Part shown: piece after piece, positions 38,801 to 45,331 of the stretch | Position numbering within the stretch: position 1 is the first letter of the stretch | Layout: each line of letters opens with the position of its first letter | NCBI GenBank assembly: GCA_965228125.1 | Contig: OZ245791.1 | Coordinates: 1,922,001-1,986,000 of the forward strand | Direction of reading: 5' to 3' | Source of the DNA: GWF2-38-69 sp965228125 | Lineage (GTDB): Bacteria; Verrucomicrobiota; Lentisphaeria; Victivallales; GWF2-38-69 | DNA length: 64,000 nucleotides | The notes under the pieces: generated by a model | The model's input: the letters and a program-made list of their open reading frames with translations, nothing else | Told to the model about the DNA's origin: nothing | Databases searched by the model: none | Translations under genes and position numbers: made by a program

Positions 38801-39289
38801 AGTTATCTGTGCTATCCCGCTTTCAGAAGAGTCAAGATAAACCACTTCTGCATTTTGATCTAAAGAAGCCACTATCGTATCGGCATCTTTTACTAAAGCA
38901 TCTATGAATACTACTTCGTGGGAAGATTGTAAATCTGAAATTCCGGAATCTGTTGATAGCAGTTCTGAATTGTCAGGTGTGGCAAGGATGTTTTCGCCGT
39001 CGGTTGTGGCATCGTACGTTCCGATTATGGTGTCAATGAAGATCTGGGTTTGGTCGGTACTGCTGTCAGTTGATGGCTGGGAGCTGTCAGTTGCCGGGGT
39101 AGAGGAGTCGGGATTCGGCGTTTGGGTATCTGAGCTCGAATTCTGGGAGTCGGCATCTCCTGAATTGCTGTCTGCGCTGTCGGCAGCGTTTGCGTCATGA
39201 GTTTGCATTTCAGCGACAACTGCTTCGGCTGTGGCTACGGCGGCGGCGCCGTCAAAGAGCACTCTTGGTTCCAGTTCATATATTGCCAT
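29864..39289 (-). CDS. giant LEPR-XLL/DUF4347 repeat surface protein
   Basis: This is a 3141-residue protein. It opens with 'YELEPRVLFDGAAA', the LEPR-XLL N-terminal motif, instead of a Sec signal. An Asp/Ser/Thr-rich spacer follows. Residues about 123-280 are a DUF4347 domain ('VVFIDALVKDADTIV' to 'YGCDIA' and 'GDWDLEF'). Two parallel beta-helix blocks (about 385-620 and 830-1095) have repeats of 'GGGIYNAGTLTITDSTISGN' type, each ending in a 'LADNGG...TDQRG' module. From about 1300 to 2950 there are filamentous-haemagglutinin-like repeats of 'TTTGxQTYTGAVTLTxD'. An acidic tail closes the protein. There are no RTX nonapeptides. It follows a TolC-like gene by 68 bp. It is probably secreted and adhesive, perhaps by a type I route; the exporter is not in the window. 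Confidence 0.85.
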   Translation of the reverse strand: MAIYELEPRVLFDGAAAVATAEAVVAEMQTHDANAADSADSNSGDADSQNSSSDTQTPNPDSSTPATDSSQPSTDSSTDQTQIFIDTIIGTYDATTDGENILATPDNSELLSTDSGISDLQSSHEVVFIDALVKDADTIVASLDQNAEVVYLDSSESGIAQITDYLSTHEDISSVQIVSEGNYAQIMLGSDVVTADNIENYKDAISSWQSHLTADADILFYGCDIAKDSAGQGVLNDIANWTGADVAASTDTTGVQGDWDLEFATGAIEAHSISAHDYHHNLETYTVTAITDSGDTSVTGTLSWAIDSSNATTSVDDTIAFNLTSGDTVTINGSETYENVLPIITDSVTIDGTNIATGNDVTVQVATPGSSFFRVFEINASGETVNIENMTIKGGGISDDGGGILIDAGTVNLDHVVVSNSTAGRGGGIYNAGTLTVTNSTISDNSALDYYYHEGGGGIYNAGTLTVITSTISGNSTTNASILDTGGGIYNKGTLTITDSTISDNSTTGCGAGIYNYNGATATITSSTISGNTAHEDGGGIANYGTLILTSSTISGNSATYDLGGGIYNYNGATATITSCTINGNSAYGGGGIANEGTTLLANTIIINNTATSSGGDIATSGTLNAYYCWYDASTTYGSITSSVGCTTTAYDSSLSSLADNGGYTMTMAASSSSTALNAGCWIGSYTSGSDTKYAYSTDGSTWYALEDGSSVSETVTQITTDQRGYYINSNVGISIGAYQYDGLVAKIGSATSWTTGVLGTDVFTTIQSAVNVASDTIYLAATSIMLSSTEVYLGGIIINSSVTLTGENGDSSSTIVRVPTPGSGGTASRVFYISVGTSTIENMTIQGGDISGESVAKDGGSIYIEAGTLNLDNVEISGANADSGGGIYIAGGTLTITDSTISNNSATHKGGGIYNAGTLTVINSTISGNATMGDNGGGIYNSNGTLTITSSTISDNEAGGDGGGIFNNASAIANITSSTISDNEASTNGGGIFNDGKLTITDSTISGNSSVSYGGGIFNDAVSIANITSSTISNNSSSSSGGGGIFNDGELTITDSTISGNTAATYGGGIYNYIGTVYVTNSIIAYNYKGTTGSYAYSDIYNLNGTIYGNYNISGYDLTAVGSGNQLYTYTSGKGDSLFASYTTIEADSIYVPVLADNGGNTYTVALASDSIAIGTGCYTGTYTSGSDTKYAYSADGNTWHAVEDGSSVTDTVTQITTDQRGETITGSPSIGAYFEQEPYYYFKSTASGGAWSAASTWTRSTTEEGVYTAATNAPTLYNSYSVTVVDGSTVTITSDVSITNLTVDGDLTLDATGTLDIIDAGAEFTVNGILDMAGGMLTLSLGEMSYGNSSTLIYSASTAQNTSVELPSTGVANVIIDNSNGVTLTSNVSSISGDLTISSGTLQGAYSFTVDGNATINGAIGSTTALTSFTVNGTSSIGGDITTTGLQTYTGAVTLTADVELSSYEITFNSTINGTSSGTEGLTVNTSASAFFEGAIGTTPGNELEYLTVSNIQTYIYADITTTLTQTYSGAVILNSNLDLTGTTVIFNSTLNSNPSQSLTVTGDAQFNGAVGHIRSLSALSVSGTSSIGADITTTGTQTYNGAVTLTSDATLSVSTATFSSTVDGTYALTVTGKAAFAGNVGTTANLSSLSVSETSSVGANITTTGVQTYTGAVTLTDDAALTASTATFSSTVNGTHSLTVTGDATVNGAIGATSALTSVSISGTTNVGADITTTGAQSYTQTITLTNDITVKSGSGTITFTGSVQGNYTLDIGSTTQTGAIVFSSDVTITGLQTHSGAYSVSLLGNSSIDNAVTFSNTNGVVLGNASTDTLTFTSGVTSIVSTTSVAGTITASNGSTIQLGTTNVTDDATIGCNIVLGNVTIADGATLTLGDGDSGNITVASISGTSGGASSDIIINTLGVLTLGKVSTDIYNLSITVGSTSEITDDVIITGTLSKLGTGELKLQSDDMVAGKISLTGGTLTGGDYDWTISEDVTIGSGTTLNAPAILYVTGNWNNSGTFNHNNGEVRFEGDGTTSTISGANTFYDLSCEHVNDKTLTFTITDLQTVESWFTILGGDHQANAVKINNLYSSVNDYSVAFATVSGSNSLNKTIIASFSNNGGGNYNWRFEDFYEWDGSSDGDWNNPDNWTGPGGTPTSTSDVLINTQTGGYTLDISTAIIVEDFAILPGTSVNFTSNDGSITCNYVGGESVGFVNLGTVASDSGITVTLAVTGSDTVAMYSGIINSGGGISLTSTSVYLSDNISTTNYDISINANTAILRADVALSSSGGNITLSGTVLGNNHSLTIDAGTGDASLPTFSDTNRILNLSVTAGNNSTTITNNVYTDGTQTYTGHVVIGADVILDADDSDISFSGTVDADANTSNRTLTLDSGTGNITFSDAIGAAQAIDTLTITNAGAVSLAAVNTRDGGVIFTNAATGTITLNGNISTNEESTAGAVTIKGAVVLAADITIDTDSTTDGAISFTGTIDGAIAGQEYLVISGNTVFSSTIGATTSLEYLTVGGTSSIGGNVTTTGIQTYTGAVTLTNDGNTTTFATTNSAITFTGGITDGTSTVGLTVNSGSANTVISSTVTIDGTLTKEGSGNFVTNGNDITTGGLTVNAGVFNSGNSSGTWDINGDVSIASGATLNATSGTFTVSGSWGNSGTFDANGTTVTFDGSADQTISGTNTFYNLTIANTGDPSSIEVDASGSTSLAVTNNLLVSDGKFISATDYNNVSIASGAFLVLSGDITVSGNWSNSGTFTPGTYTVTLDGADQEISAETFYSLVSNGAGLKTLTGDVTIENALTLASGIFVLGSYNMTLQFTGNISGTGSSTNMIVTSGSGSLIKRISGNGTYVFPLGSLDGSTGEYSPITIELTSGTYNSTYLNISVVPEKDPNNTNTDNYINRYWIVDSSGISNFTADITCQYLFGDVVGTEGRMKGELYSDSSWTDLNAVDTITHTFTGSVTSFGDFTAFIPKVRVSPINDATIISVIDDSTGEPSNSSSHPTYNFGVVTLNGIEISGNATQLNEDSTSANFAKEDIFNPDTENVYDHKVDKPLNFDRTLMNDTSYDDDTVTGEEDEGQGESETAMIFEQTNDYLAMIAGMSDGESLYSVTLDKHALFKTSTDIYLDAIVSGQV
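33900..35110 (-). repeat. tandem DNA repeats of about 205-210 bp in the giant gene
   Basis: A unit containing 'GTAACAGCGCC', 'TGTAAG' and 'CCCGTAGTTGTTATAT' recurs near 34055, 34260, 34470 and 34920 with spacing of about 205-210 bp or multiples. It encodes one 'TTTGxQTYTGAVTLTxD' module of about 70 residues. Copies are divergent, so this is an old or recombining tandem array. Confidence 0.75.
36040..38060 (-). repeat. two arrays of short beta-helix-coding repeats (about 75-80 bp)
   Basis: The segment 'CCGCTGATCGTGGAGTCGGT' and close variants recur roughly every 75-80 bp in two blocks (about 36100-36610 and 37530-37990). Each unit encodes about 26 residues of the form GGGIxNxGTLTITxSTISxN. 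The two blocks are separated by a Tyr/Ser-rich module that is itself present twice (near 35600-35830 and 37090-37340), so the whole region looks like a large internal duplication. Confidence 0.75.
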
Positions 39290-39316
39290 GGTCTTGCATC
39301 CTTTTATATTTCAGGC

Positions 39317-39348
39317 GCAGATTGCAGATTTTAAAATTTGCAATCTGC
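39317..39348 (-). promoter_or_regulatory. inverted repeat between the TolC-like gene and the giant gene
   Basis: GCAGATTGCA (39317-39326) and TGCAATCTGC (39339-39348) are a perfect 10-bp inverted repeat around an AT-rich 12-base loop, 9 bp after the TolC-like stop codon. No T-run follows on the minus strand, so it may be a processing or attenuation site that sets unequal expression of the two genes, not a full terminator. Confidence 0.5.
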
Positions 39349-39357
39349 AATTTTTAA

Positions 39358-41727
39358 TTACTGATTTAGTTCCTGCACATTGATGTTGTTTTTGTCCTCG
39401 TTGTAAAGGGTCTCATCAGTGAGATTTCCCGTAGCTGACGGAGTTACTTCGGCCGAGTCTATAGAGTTGTTGCCTGCGTTTTTCTGAGCTTCTATATCTA
39501 TATTGCCTTGTGTCGACGGGGTGTATTCTTCGGGCGTAATCAGATTGCCTGTCATATTTTGAGTCATCTCAAGGTTAAGAGTGCTTTCATAGGATTTGTC
39601 AGAAGCCATCTTGTCCATGGCATCGCTATACTTCTTGATGCTGCTTGAATATTCGGCAAATGAATTCTCGGCGTCTGTTTTGCTCTTTTCCAGTTCGGCT
39701 GCCTCTTTTTCTATTTCTGCCTTTTGGGCTTCAAGTTTGCCGAGTTCTTCATTATATGAGGCCAAATCTTCTTTCTTGTCTGCTATGTCGGCAGCGCCGG
39801 AAGAAGAGTCTTCAAGTACATCCTTTGATACTTCAAGTGCCTTTTGGGAATCCGTTACCTTGTATGAGGCATCTTCTACTTGCTTTTCAAGCGCTGCTCT
39901 CTCTCTGTCATAGGTCTGTTTGAGCAGAGTTCTTTCATCCGTGATCGATGACTTTGCGCTTTCTTCTGCATTGTCTGCGTCAGATTCAAGTTTGCTGTCG
40001 GCTTCTTCATATCTTTGGCTAAGCGCTTCAAGAGACTCTTCCAATGTGGCTTTGTCGTTCTGGGCCAGGGTAAGATTCTTTTCAGCTCCCTCTACGTTTT
40101 GAGCAAGTTTTTCACTCGAAACCATTCCTGCTTGAGTTATTGCAAGTTCGCTTTCAAGAGCATTTATCTGCTTCTTAAGATTGTCTATTTCTTCCTGAAC
40201 CGGAACTATTTCAGCTTTCTTGTTCTCTATGTCTGAAGCAATTGCAGTTGTATCCTTGCCGCTGTCCTGCTGCATTTCGGCAAGGTTTGCCTCCATTCTC
40301 TTCTTGATGTCAAGCAGTGTGTTTTTATTAAGGTTTTCTACTCCTATGGAATTGAGCACGCGATAGTAGGCCAGATAGTAGTTGCCTAACGCCTGGGCTC
40401 TTTCGATAGCAGCGCCTACTGCTTCCATTTTGATTCTGGTAAGCTCAAACGGAGATACGTTTTTGGCTCCGGCTGACTGCCTTGACAAATATTCCACATG
40501 GTCACGGTATATCTGGTATTTCTTATCGTACAACTCGAATCTTTCCTTCTCTTCCTGCAAGCTCGCATGAGCTATTCTTACCTGCGATATTATTCCTACG
40601 GAGAGTGCCAAGGACTGAGCGTCTATCTGGTCTGCCTGGGCATCAAGGGCTCTGTATTCTGCTATCTTTTCCGGCAATTTAAGAAGATTGTAGGCAGCTC
40701 TGGCCCCGATTTCCCACCAGGTCCTGTTATACAAATATATATTGGAGTCTCCTGTGAAGTCCACAAATGCCTGCACGTTGGGGAACATCATAAGTATCTT
40801 TTTGCGGGCTTCCACATTGGTAACATGCTGCTGTATGTCAAGCTGGTAGAGTTCAGGCCTTTCAAACAACGCTATCTCTTCAAGTAAGTCAACATCAGGC
40901 GTACTCAAAGTAGTCATTCTGTCTATGATAGAAGTATCGACTTTTATTTCGTTTGTCGGGTAATATCCCATCAACGACCTGAGCTGTATGCTGGAATTCT
41001 CATAGTCCCTGCGGTATTCCCTGAGCTGGAGCTTCAGGTTGATGAACTTCTTCTCTTCGACAAGCGCGTCGGACTTGGATATGCCTCTGGATGTGGTTAT
41101 GTTGTTAAGCGCCGTTTCCGTAGACTCGCATTCCTTTAACATGGCTTCAACTTTTTCCATCTCGTACTGGGCTGAGGCCACTCTCAAATAGGCGCCCGTT
41201 ACATCAAGGATAAGATTCTGAGCCGCCCTGCGCTGTTCTTCTCCTGAAAGCAGAAGTTTGTCCTGAGTCTGAACAGAGTTAAAATATGCCAGACCAAAAT
41301 CTATTACGCTGAACAGCATCTCGACCTTGACCCTGTTTTCATATTGTTGTGAACTGTAGCTGTACTCCAAACTCTGCTGGCCTGTGGCTATCCCTTCACT
41401 CTTGGCCCCTGGCTCGTTGTTCCTGTAATCCATACCATCGCTTACTATCAGGTCGGGCAGCATTCCCAGCATAGCGGCGGTCCTTCTTTCGTTATCAACG
41501 GTTTGCTGTATAGAATATACCTTCATGTCAAGGTTGTTTTTCAGCGCTAGGTCTATGCAGTAAGGCAAGGACAGCGGCTTCGTCGTGGGAAGATCGTTCC
41601 CTTTTAACTTCTTGAACGCTTCATCTACTTTCTTAATTCGGGCCGCTTTGTACTCGTCAGCTGTTTGACAGCCGGCCAAAAGGCCGGATATGAGAATGAT
41701 CGGAAGTAATTTCCTGGTGATTGTCAT
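39358..41727 (-). CDS. TolC-family outer-membrane lipoprotein with long coiled-coil extension
   Basis: This 789-residue protein starts with a lipoprotein signal and lipobox (LLAGC, Cys at residue 20). Residues about 45-465 have the paired TolC/OEP repeats, with 'LPYCIDLALKNNLDMKVYS' at the start of repeat 1 and 'ERPELYQLDIQQHV' before repeat 2. That is the whole length of a normal TolC. Residues 470-715 are an added Glu/Lys/Ala-rich coiled coil. The last 75 residues form a Thr/Asn-rich tail with two imperfect copies of a 'TGNLxT...TPSxxGN' pattern. The start has AAGGAGG 10 bases upstream. The 68-bp gap to the giant surface protein suggests a secretion pair. The coiled coil might replace or contact a periplasmic adaptor; this is inference. 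Confidence 0.85.
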   Translation of the reverse strand: MTITRKLLPIILISGLLAGCQTADEYKAARIKKVDEAFKKLKGNDLPTTKPLSLPYCIDLALKNNLDMKVYSIQQTVDNERRTAAMLGMLPDLIVSDGMDYRNNEPGAKSEGIATGQQSLEYSYSSQQYENRVKVEMLFSVIDFGLAYFNSVQTQDKLLLSGEEQRRAAQNLILDVTGAYLRVASAQYEMEKVEAMLKECESTETALNNITTSRGISKSDALVEEKKFINLKLQLREYRRDYENSSIQLRSLMGYYPTNEIKVDTSIIDRMTTLSTPDVDLLEEIALFERPELYQLDIQQHVTNVEARKKILMMFPNVQAFVDFTGDSNIYLYNRTWWEIGARAAYNLLKLPEKIAEYRALDAQADQIDAQSLALSVGIISQVRIAHASLQEEKERFELYDKKYQIYRDHVEYLSRQSAGAKNVSPFELTRIKMEAVGAAIERAQALGNYYLAYYRVLNSIGVENLNKNTLLDIKKRMEANLAEMQQDSGKDTTAIASDIENKKAEIVPVQEEIDNLKKQINALESELAITQAGMVSSEKLAQNVEGAEKNLTLAQNDKATLEESLEALSQRYEEADSKLESDADNAEESAKSSITDERTLLKQTYDRERAALEKQVEDASYKVTDSQKALEVSKDVLEDSSSGAADIADKKEDLASYNEELGKLEAQKAEIEKEAAELEKSKTDAENSFAEYSSSIKKYSDAMDKMASDKSYESTLNLEMTQNMTGNLITPEEYTPSTQGNIDIEAQKNAGNNSIDSAEVTPSATGNLTDETLYNEDKNNINVQELNQ

Positions 41728-42039
41728 GATTATAAATGCCTCCTTATTGTTTTTATAAATTTTTATGAATCAATTATCCACAAAAAAAAGAGCAGTGTGA
41801 AATACAAAATTCATATTAACTGCTATCTGTTTTTTCGATAACGTGAAATAAAAGGCCTAAAAACATACAGCACTGATTATAGGAAAATATGGAAATTGCC
41901 TTGTATTAATGTATTGGCAGGAAATGAGTGTTTTCTTATAAAAATAATGAGTCATATTTTGAAATAATGATTTTTAGTAAATGAAATTGTTTCCAGACAG
42001 CTATAATAATTTACCAAAGTTTTATTTTTGGAGGTCTAT
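41728..42039. other. 312-bp divergent intergenic region, AT-rich
   Basis: It lies between the minus-strand TolC-like gene and the plus-strand hydantoinase gene, so it should hold both promoters. A TATAAT occurs at 42003-42008, 32 bp before the ATG at 42040, without a good -35. I see no gene, RNA or operator I can name. Confidence 0.4.
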
Positions 42040-43470
42040 ATGAGTTTATTAATCAAATCAGGATTGATTGTTACTTCTACAGATTCTTTTATAGGCGATG
42101 TCTATGTCGAAAATGATTTGATTACGGCTATAGGGAGCAATCTTTCTTCGCAATTTGAGAAAACCACAGATGAAATCATTGATGCGAAAGGAAAATATAT
42201 TTTACCTGGAGTGATTGACCCCCATACGCACATAGACATGCCGTGCATGGGGACGAGAACGACTGATGATTTTACAAGCGGGACTATAGGCGCCTGTTGC
42301 GGAGGTATAACATCTTTTATTGATTTCGAACATCTTGCTAAAGGTTCTACAATGAAAGGGGCACTTGCACAGCGAAAAGCGTTGGCTCAAAAACTCTCTG
42401 TCATAGATTATGCATTCCATATAGGCATTACGGAAGTCAATGAATTGCTTCTTGCGGAAATGGATAGAACTATCCACGAATATGGGGTTCCGAGTTTTAA
42501 AGCCTATACCACTTATGATTTCAGAGTTAGTGATCAGGAATTGATAAAACTGCTCAAAAAGGCTAAAGAATCTAGCGGGCTTATTCAACTTCACTCAGAA
42601 TGTCACGGCATGATCGAAGAATTCAGAGAACAATTCGACAGAGAAGGGAAAAACAGTGATCTCTATTGTCATGCATTGAGCCGTCCTGCTATTACAGAAG
42701 CCGAAGCGGTCAGCAGAGCAGTTTACTTTACAAAATTTACTGATTCCCAACTTTATGTTGTTCATCTTTCATCCAAGGAGGGATTGGAAGTTGTAAAAGA
42801 GGCGCAGGATAGGGGTATAAAAATAATAGTTGAGACTTGCCCTCAATATCTTACTCTGGATGATTCTTGCCTTAAAAAAGGATGGGAAAGTTCAAAATAT
42901 ATTATTTCTCCGGCTTTGAGAAAGAAGGCGGACATAGATGCTCTTTGGGAAGGTATTGCTGATGGGTATATCCAGACTATCGGTTCGGATCACTGTCCAT
43001 TTAATTTTCATGGTATTAAGGATATGAACGGTAAAAATGATTACAGGAAGATTCCCGGAGGAGCACCGGGAATTGAGACTACGCTCATGCTTATGCACTC
43101 AGAAGGAGTCGTAAAAGGCAGAATCAAGCTTGAAAAAATGGTAGAGATTACATCAACGAATGTCGCCAATGTATTTGGTATTAGAAATAAAGGCGAAATC
43201 GCAGTAGGCAAAGATGCCGATATAGTCATCTTTGATCCTAAACAGAAGTTTACAATTAACTATCAAAAACTCCATATGAAAGTCGATTACAATCCATACG
43301 AAGGCATGGAAATAACAGGGATGCCTTACTTGGTTTTTTCAAGAGGCAGAAAAGTCGCGCAATGGAATAAAGACAGAGTCGAGTTTACCGGGCGGATTGG
43401 TTCTGGACAATTTGTATATAGGGCTCCTTTTGAAAAGCACGACACCTCCTTCTGCGGCAGGGAAGTATAG
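42040..43470 (+). CDS. dihydropyrimidinase/D-hydantoinase
   Basis: This 476-residue cyclic amidohydrolase contains the metal-binding 'DPHTHID' (His62, His64), the carboxylated lysine at K154 in 'VPSFKAYTTYD', 'QLHSECHG' near 190, 'VVHLSSKEG' near 245 and 'GSDHCPF' near 320. These fix it in the dihydropyrimidinase/hydantoinase group that opens the ring of dihydrouracil, dihydrothymine or hydantoins. I choose the ATG at 42040, since GGAGG lies 8 bases before it; an in-frame TTG at 42028 is part of that site. Cytidine deaminase lies two genes downstream, so pyrimidine breakdown is a plausible shared theme. Confidence 0.92.
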   Translation: MSLLIKSGLIVTSTDSFIGDVYVENDLITAIGSNLSSQFEKTTDEIIDAKGKYILPGVIDPHTHIDMPCMGTRTTDDFTSGTIGACCGGITSFIDFEHLAKGSTMKGALAQRKALAQKLSVIDYAFHIGITEVNELLLAEMDRTIHEYGVPSFKAYTTYDFRVSDQELIKLLKKAKESSGLIQLHSECHGMIEEFREQFDREGKNSDLYCHALSRPAITEAEAVSRAVYFTKFTDSQLYVVHLSSKEGLEVVKEAQDRGIKIIVETCPQYLTLDDSCLKKGWESSKYIISPALRKKADIDALWEGIADGYIQTIGSDHCPFNFHGIKDMNGKNDYRKIPGGAPGIETTLMLMHSEGVVKGRIKLEKMVEITSTNVANVFGIRNKGEIAVGKDADIVIFDPKQKFTINYQKLHMKVDYNPYEGMEITGMPYLVFSRGRKVAQWNKDRVEFTGRIGSGQFVYRAPFEKHDTSFCGREV

Positions 43471-43554
43471 GCTATTTTACAGGAAGATCTTCGATTACGC
43501 AGTGGTGAGGCTCTTATTTGTTGGAATTCAATTTCGCCAGTTGCAATTATTTTC

Positions 43555-43665
43555 TTACAGGGTAGACAGGCTTGCATAAAGGCATCTGACACAGTTATCT
43601 TTGTTTGCTGAAGGTTTTCTTGTTTCTGCATCCCAGTTAATTACCTGGTGAACAGCAATATTCAC
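43555..43665 (-). pseudogene. possible remnant of an iron-sulfur (ferredoxin-domain) gene
   Basis: On the minus strand, 36 codons read 'VINWDAETRKPSANKDNCVRC' in part, which resembles the spacer between two [4Fe-4S] motifs in ferredoxin-domain proteins of the DUF362 type. After the first two Cys the frame ends; a one-base shift would continue as 'ACLPCKKIIATGE', as if a second Cys cluster were broken. No upstream domain is present, since the fragment stops at about 43670. This is a weak call based on pattern only. Confidence 0.3.
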
Positions 43666-43731
43666 TATAAATAAGGTCTGTGCACAAAATCAGTTTTTGC
43701 GGACAGACTCCAAACTAACTATCTAATACAA

Positions 43732-43760
43732 TTGTAAAATGTGCGGCACTCCTTTACAAT
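43732..43760 (+). promoter_or_regulatory. candidate sigma70-type promoter for the 43811 gene
   Basis: TTGTAA at 43732-43737 and TACAAT at 43755-43760 are separated by 17 bp. The -10 ends 50 bp before the ATG at 43811. Four to five matches per box. Confidence 0.45.
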
Positions 43761-43810
43761 ACTTTCTAGTGGACTCGTCCTTAAACTTGTTTTAAAGCGG
43801 AGAACGTAGT

Positions 43811-44347
43811 ATGGAGACTTATAAGAAGCCTTATATCGGCAACCACGTGTTGAATATCATTATTGGAATTGCAGGGCTTTTATTTTTTATTGTCGGTACG
43901 CTAATGCCTGGTTCGCCTTATCAAAAAGATTTTTTTCTTACTGGAGGAGCTCTACTTGCGCTTTCTTCGTTTTTGGAAAAGAATGCCTTTTTTACAGTTC
44001 TCGAGGGAATTATAGTCATTGATGCCATACTAACATATCTGCCGATATCCAACACCGTGATTACAGTCCTTACTGCATTGATGGTTGTTCTGACAATTAT
44101 CATATTTGCAGCTAAAGGCTCGTTTAAGGATAAATCTTTGTTGATCGGCACTGTGGGATTGATTTTTTTGGCACTTGGAGTGGGACTTCTCAACCCGATA
44201 GCATATACTCTCGGTGGGGGTGTGATTGTGATATATTCAATAATCGGTATCATGAGAGGATCGCAAATTGCATGGCTATTCTTAATTTTGAATGCGATTT
44301 TCACCGTTACTTCGGCTATCGGTGCTTATGAATGGTTTACTAAGTAA
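43811..44347 (+). CDS. hypothetical multi-pass membrane protein
   Basis: This 178-residue protein has six to seven short hydrophobic segments in pairs (about residues 13-30, 40-52, 58-76, 79-98, 107-123, 127-143, 150-170) and almost no soluble domain. I recognise no family or motif. It lies 32 bp before the cytidine deaminase gene and after a promoter-like site. Function unknown. Confidence 0.6.
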   Translation: METYKKPYIGNHVLNIIIGIAGLLFFIVGTLMPGSPYQKDFFLTGGALLALSSFLEKNAFFTVLEGIIVIDAILTYLPISNTVITVLTALMVVLTIIIFAAKGSFKDKSLLIGTVGLIFLALGVGLLNPIAYTLGGGVIVIYSIIGIMRGSQIAWLFLILNAIFTVTSAIGAYEWFTK

Positions 44348-44382
44348 TATCTAACTTTTTAATAATATTTGGAGGTGTCTTG

Positions 44383-45279
44383 ATGAAATCTGAAAAGACT
44401 ATTGATGTTTTTCCTTTAGGCATGAGAGATAAATTACATGCGATACTAAGTTCGCCATCTTATTCAGGAATGATTGAAGGAAAAGATGTAAATAAACTCA
44501 TGACTTTGAGCGAGCTTTCGGAAGAAAAGTTTTTGCTTGAACTTCTTATAGTAGCAAGGGACTTTGCGTTGCCTAAAATCTCTAACTTCAATGTAGGGGC
44601 TATATGTTCGGGTGTTTCAGGTAATATTTATTTTGGGGCAAATCAAGAGTTTCCAGGCACGTCCCTTAATTTTACTCTGCACGCTGAACAGGCTTCTTTA
44701 TCAAACGCTTTTATCCACGGTGAATCAGGTATAAAAAGCGTTACCGTTAATTATATACCCTGCTGTTTGTGCAGGCAGTTTATGCTTGAATTAGATAATG
44801 CCTTAGATATTAGGATTATTCTTCCCGATAAAACCGTAACTCTCAAAGATCTTGTCCCTTATCCATTCGGTCCGTCCGATCTGGGAGTAAGTGCCAGATT
44901 AATGAGGCCTATAGACAACGGATTGATGAAAAGCGAAATAGATTGTTCTCCTAATAAATCGCTAGTCTGTGAAGCTCGCAAAGCCGCAAACAAAAGCTAT
45001 TCGCCTTATTCCAACTCATTTTCAGGTGTGGCTTTGCAGATCAAGGATGGCAGAATCCTGACAGGAAGATATATAGAGAACGCCGCTTACAATATCAGTA
45101 TGAATCCGATGACAGCGGCCATTTCTTTTCTGAATATGAACGGGCTGGAATATAAAGACATCAGTAAGGCAGTAATAGTCGAACCAGAGAAAAATATCGT
45201 TTCTCAGATTGAAACTGCAAAGAGTTTGCTTAAGGCCGTCAACCCATCTGTAGAACTTGAGATTGTAAAGATTGACTAA
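44383..45279 (+). CDS. cdd: cytidine deaminase (E. coli-type, two-domain)
   Basis: This 298-residue protein is the length of the dimeric E. coli enzyme (294), twice that of the tetrameric Bacillus form. The zinc site is in the first domain: His100 and Glu102 in 'FTLHAEQASLSNAF', with Cys127 and Cys130 in 'PCCLCRQFM'. The second domain (about 165-298) keeps 'SYSPYSNSFSGVALQIKDG' but lacks the zinc ligands, as in E. coli. It deaminates cytidine and deoxycytidine to uridine forms. I choose the ATG at 44383; the TTG just before it is in frame but closer to the GGAGG site. Confidence 0.92.
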   Translation: MKSEKTIDVFPLGMRDKLHAILSSPSYSGMIEGKDVNKLMTLSELSEEKFLLELLIVARDFALPKISNFNVGAICSGVSGNIYFGANQEFPGTSLNFTLHAEQASLSNAFIHGESGIKSVTVNYIPCCLCRQFMLELDNALDIRIILPDKTVTLKDLVPYPFGPSDLGVSARLMRPIDNGLMKSEIDCSPNKSLVCEARKAANKSYSPYSNSFSGVALQIKDGRILTGRYIENAAYNISMNPMTAAISFLNMNGLEYKDISKAVIVEPEKNIVSQIETAKSLLKAVNPSVELEIVKID

Positions 45280-45331
45280 GAAATTATATTCTATAATTCG
45301 TTCGATTCAAAATAGTTTGTAAGCAGGTGCA

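Larger units (their letters stand above)
43471..43810. other. 340-bp gap after the hydantoinase gene
   Basis: It contains no intact gene. It holds the possible decayed ferredoxin-like fragment (43555-43665, minus) and a promoter-like site at 43732-43760. No tRNA or terminator is clear. Confidence 0.4.

Noticed and set aside
29864..39289. RTX-type calcium repeats in the giant protein
   Set aside because: No GGxGxDxUx nonapeptides are present; the Gly-rich repeats are of beta-helix type.
43326..43631. 101-codon minus-strand frame overlapping the end of the hydantoinase gene
   Set aside because: Most of it is antisense to the hydantoinase gene. Only its distal part may coincide with a decayed iron-sulfur fragment, reported separately with low confidence.
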